Part shown: piece after piece, positions 20,984 to 22,145 of the stretch
Position numbering within the stretch: the stretch's first letter is position 1
Layout of the letters: every line of letters begins with the position of its first letter
Assembly (NCBI GenBank): GCA_035403265.1
Contig: DAONEV010000022.1
Coordinates: 1-22,145 of the forward strand
Direction: 5' to 3'
DNA: 22,145 bases
Source of the DNA: JAAYVZ01 sp035403265
Lineage (GTDB): Bacteria; Acidobacteriota; Thermoanaerobaculia; Thermoanaerobaculales; Thermoanaerobaculaceae
The notes under the pieces: model-generated
Seen by the model: the letters and a program-made list of their open reading frames with translations, nothing else
The model's database searches: none
What the model was told of the DNA's origin: nothing
Made by a program: the position numbers and the translations under genes

Positions 20984-22144
20984 CTACTCGTGTCCCACCA
21001 TCAGGCGCCACGCGACCAGGCGGTCGTTCATGGCGCGCAAGCGGCGGCAGAGAAGCTGGCAGAGCAGCGTGAGGAACTGGCGCGCCGCGTCGGGGTCCAT
21101 GTCGAGTACCTCTTCGAGGCGCTTGCGGTCGACCGTGAAGACGCTGCAACCCTCGACGTGGGACCGTGCATCCGCGGAGCGTGGCAGGTCGTCGATCAAC
21201 GCCATCTCGCCGAACACCTCTCCACGCTTGAGGATGGCGAGCGCCTCCTCACCCATGCCCGGCAGCCGGCGGGAGATGCGAACCTGACCGTCGACGACGA
21301 TGTAGAGCTTGTCGCCCCCCTCGCCCTCGCCGAAGATCAGCGTTTCGGGAGGGAACCTCTCCTCGTTCGAGTAGGACGCGAGGAGCCTCAGCTCGGCTGC
21401 CGAGAGGCCCTGCTCCTGCAGGACTTCGAGCTTGGCCGCCTCGTCGATGTGGATTCGCTCTCCGGGCTGGCCGGCCGCGATGCGCTGGGGTCCCTTCCCC
21501 GGGGTGATGATCTGGGTCATGGCGCCGTTGGCGGCCCGCGTCTTGGCTGCCAGGGCGTGCCAGAAGGTCCACAGTAGCGCCACGCCGAGCTCGCGGTTCG
21601 ACTCGGTGAGCTGTTCGAGGTCCTGGGCCGGCAGCCGGAGGAGCGTGCCGGCCTCGATCCCGAGAATGCTGGAGGATCGGGGCCGCTGGTCGACGAAGCT
21701 GATGTCGCCGAAGATGTCGCCCACGCCCAGGGTCGCCAGCACCTGGGTGCCCATGGGCGAGCGGCGGCAGACCTGCACCTTGCCCGCGAGGATCACGAAG
21801 ACATCGCGCTCCTCGTAGTCCTCGCGCATGATCACCTGGGCGTGACGGAACGCCTCGCTGTGCCCGGCCTGGCCGAGGACGAAGAGCTGCGCGTCGGAGA
21901 AGTGACGGAAGGCACGGAACCGGCGGAGGTCCAGGGCGACGCGGAGGAGCTCGTCCCGTCGCTCCGAAGGGCTCTCCCGGCGCAACCCTGGCTCGGCGGG
22001 AGGAAGCCCCGAGAAGAGGCGGGCGCGCGTCAGGGCCACCTGCTCGGAGGCGCGCTGGAGCCCACCGGCCCGCTGGTCATGAAGCTTGTCCAGGTCGGGC
22101 CGGGAAACGCGACAAAGCGCCGCCAGGGTCTCGACGCGACGCCG
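20984..22144 (-). CDS. Protein with two cyclic-nucleotide-binding domains (5' end probably outside window)
   Basis: The visible part has two CAP-type cNMP-binding domains. In the N-terminal one the phosphate-binding segment reads FGDISFVDQRPRSSS; the Glu usual in FGE is Asp, so ligand binding may be altered. In the C-terminal one it reads FGEMALIDDLPRSADA, a textbook cassette with Glu and Arg. No helix-turn-helix follows; the protein ends LRAMNDRLVAWRLMVGHE. It is therefore not a CRP/FNR transcription factor but a cNMP sensor of another type. A GTG at 22039 could be the start, but the frame stays open and protein-like to the right edge (RRRVETLAALCRVSRPDLDK and on), so I treat it as truncated by the window. 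It converges with the secreted-protein gene. Confidence 0.85.
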   Translation of the reverse strand, partial: RRRVETLAALCRVSRPDLDKLHDQRAGGLQRASEQVALTRARLFSGLPPAEPGLRRESPSERRDELLRVALDLRRFRAFRHFSDAQLFVLGQAGHSEAFRHAQVIMREDYEERDVFVILAGKVQVCRRSPMGTQVLATLGVGDIFGDISFVDQRPRSSSILGIEAGTLLRLPAQDLEQLTESNRELGVALLWTFWHALAAKTRAANGAMTQIITPGKGPQRIAAGQPGERIHIDEAAKLEVLQEQGLSAAELRLLASYSNEERFPPETLIFGEGEGGDKLYIVVDGQVRISRRLPGMGEEALAILKRGEVFGEMALIDDLPRSADARSHVEGCSVFTVDRKRLEEVLDMDPDAARQFLTLLCQLLCRRLRAMNDRLVAWRLMVGHE

Positions 22145-22145
22145 G

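Noticed and set aside
1..22145. CRISPR array, tRNA, rRNA, insertion sequence or prophage
   Set aside because: I found no regularly spaced repeats of CRISPR length, no cloverleaf-like sequence, and no transposase, integrase or phage structural gene.

Overview
The window looks like a chromosomal segment of a very GC-rich, didermic, non-model bacterium. An Acidobacteriota lineage (Thermoanaerobaculia-like) is my best guess. The guess rests on gene style: CHRD and PKD domain proteins, a DUF5777 barrel next to a CX4CH lipoprotein, a CsgG-family protein, and a recurring 'W-R-T-D-L ... N' extracytoplasmic module. It is an inference; no rRNA or other marker gene is present. I saw no tRNA, rRNA, CRISPR array, insertion sequence, integrase or phage gene.

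Layout. (1) 2-3507, plus strand, surface and envelope: the 3' part of a CHRD/PKD secreted protein, an intergenic stretch with three tandem hairpins, a cytochrome-c-like lipoprotein and a DUF5777 outer-membrane barrel. (2) 3579-5530, minus strand: a secreted DUF1579 protein and a glutaryl-CoA dehydrogenase with a complete active site. (3) 5655-7599, plus: a compact operon of a small unknown protein, an alpha/alpha-toroid repeat protein and a short-chain dehydrogenase. (4) 7720-8650, plus: a two-helix ferritin-like protein joined to a protein of two degenerate receiver-like domains. (5) 8832-10001, plus: a NamZ-type (DUF1343) exo-N-acetylmuramidase without a signal peptide. (6) 10012-11985, minus: a large polytopic membrane protein of GT-C type, divergent from the next block. 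(7) 12118-19255, plus: a probable operon of two paralogous GT-C-like membrane proteins with extracytoplasmic tails, a HAD phosphatase, a zinc-ribbon protein and D-Ala-D-Ala ligase. (8) 19428-20797, plus: a CsgG-family protein and a small secreted protein, closed by an intrinsic terminator. (9) 20984 to the right edge, minus: a protein with two cyclic-nucleotide-binding domains and no DNA-binding domain, cut by the window edge.

How the genes may work together. The strongest theme is the envelope. NamZ and Ddl belong to peptidoglycan turnover and precursor synthesis, and three large membrane proteins look like polyprenyl-phosphate-sugar-dependent glycosyltransferases or relatives. The module on the tails of two of them also occurs twice in the CHRD/PKD protein 10 kb upstream. 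The most unusual observation is the tandem GT-C pair: both carry the same soluble module, but the second copy has lost the acidic Asp of the predicted catalytic Asp-Glu pair and so may be a non-catalytic partner. Several genes lack a Shine-Dalgarno sequence and have a TANNNT box just upstream of the ATG, which suggests leaderless transcription.
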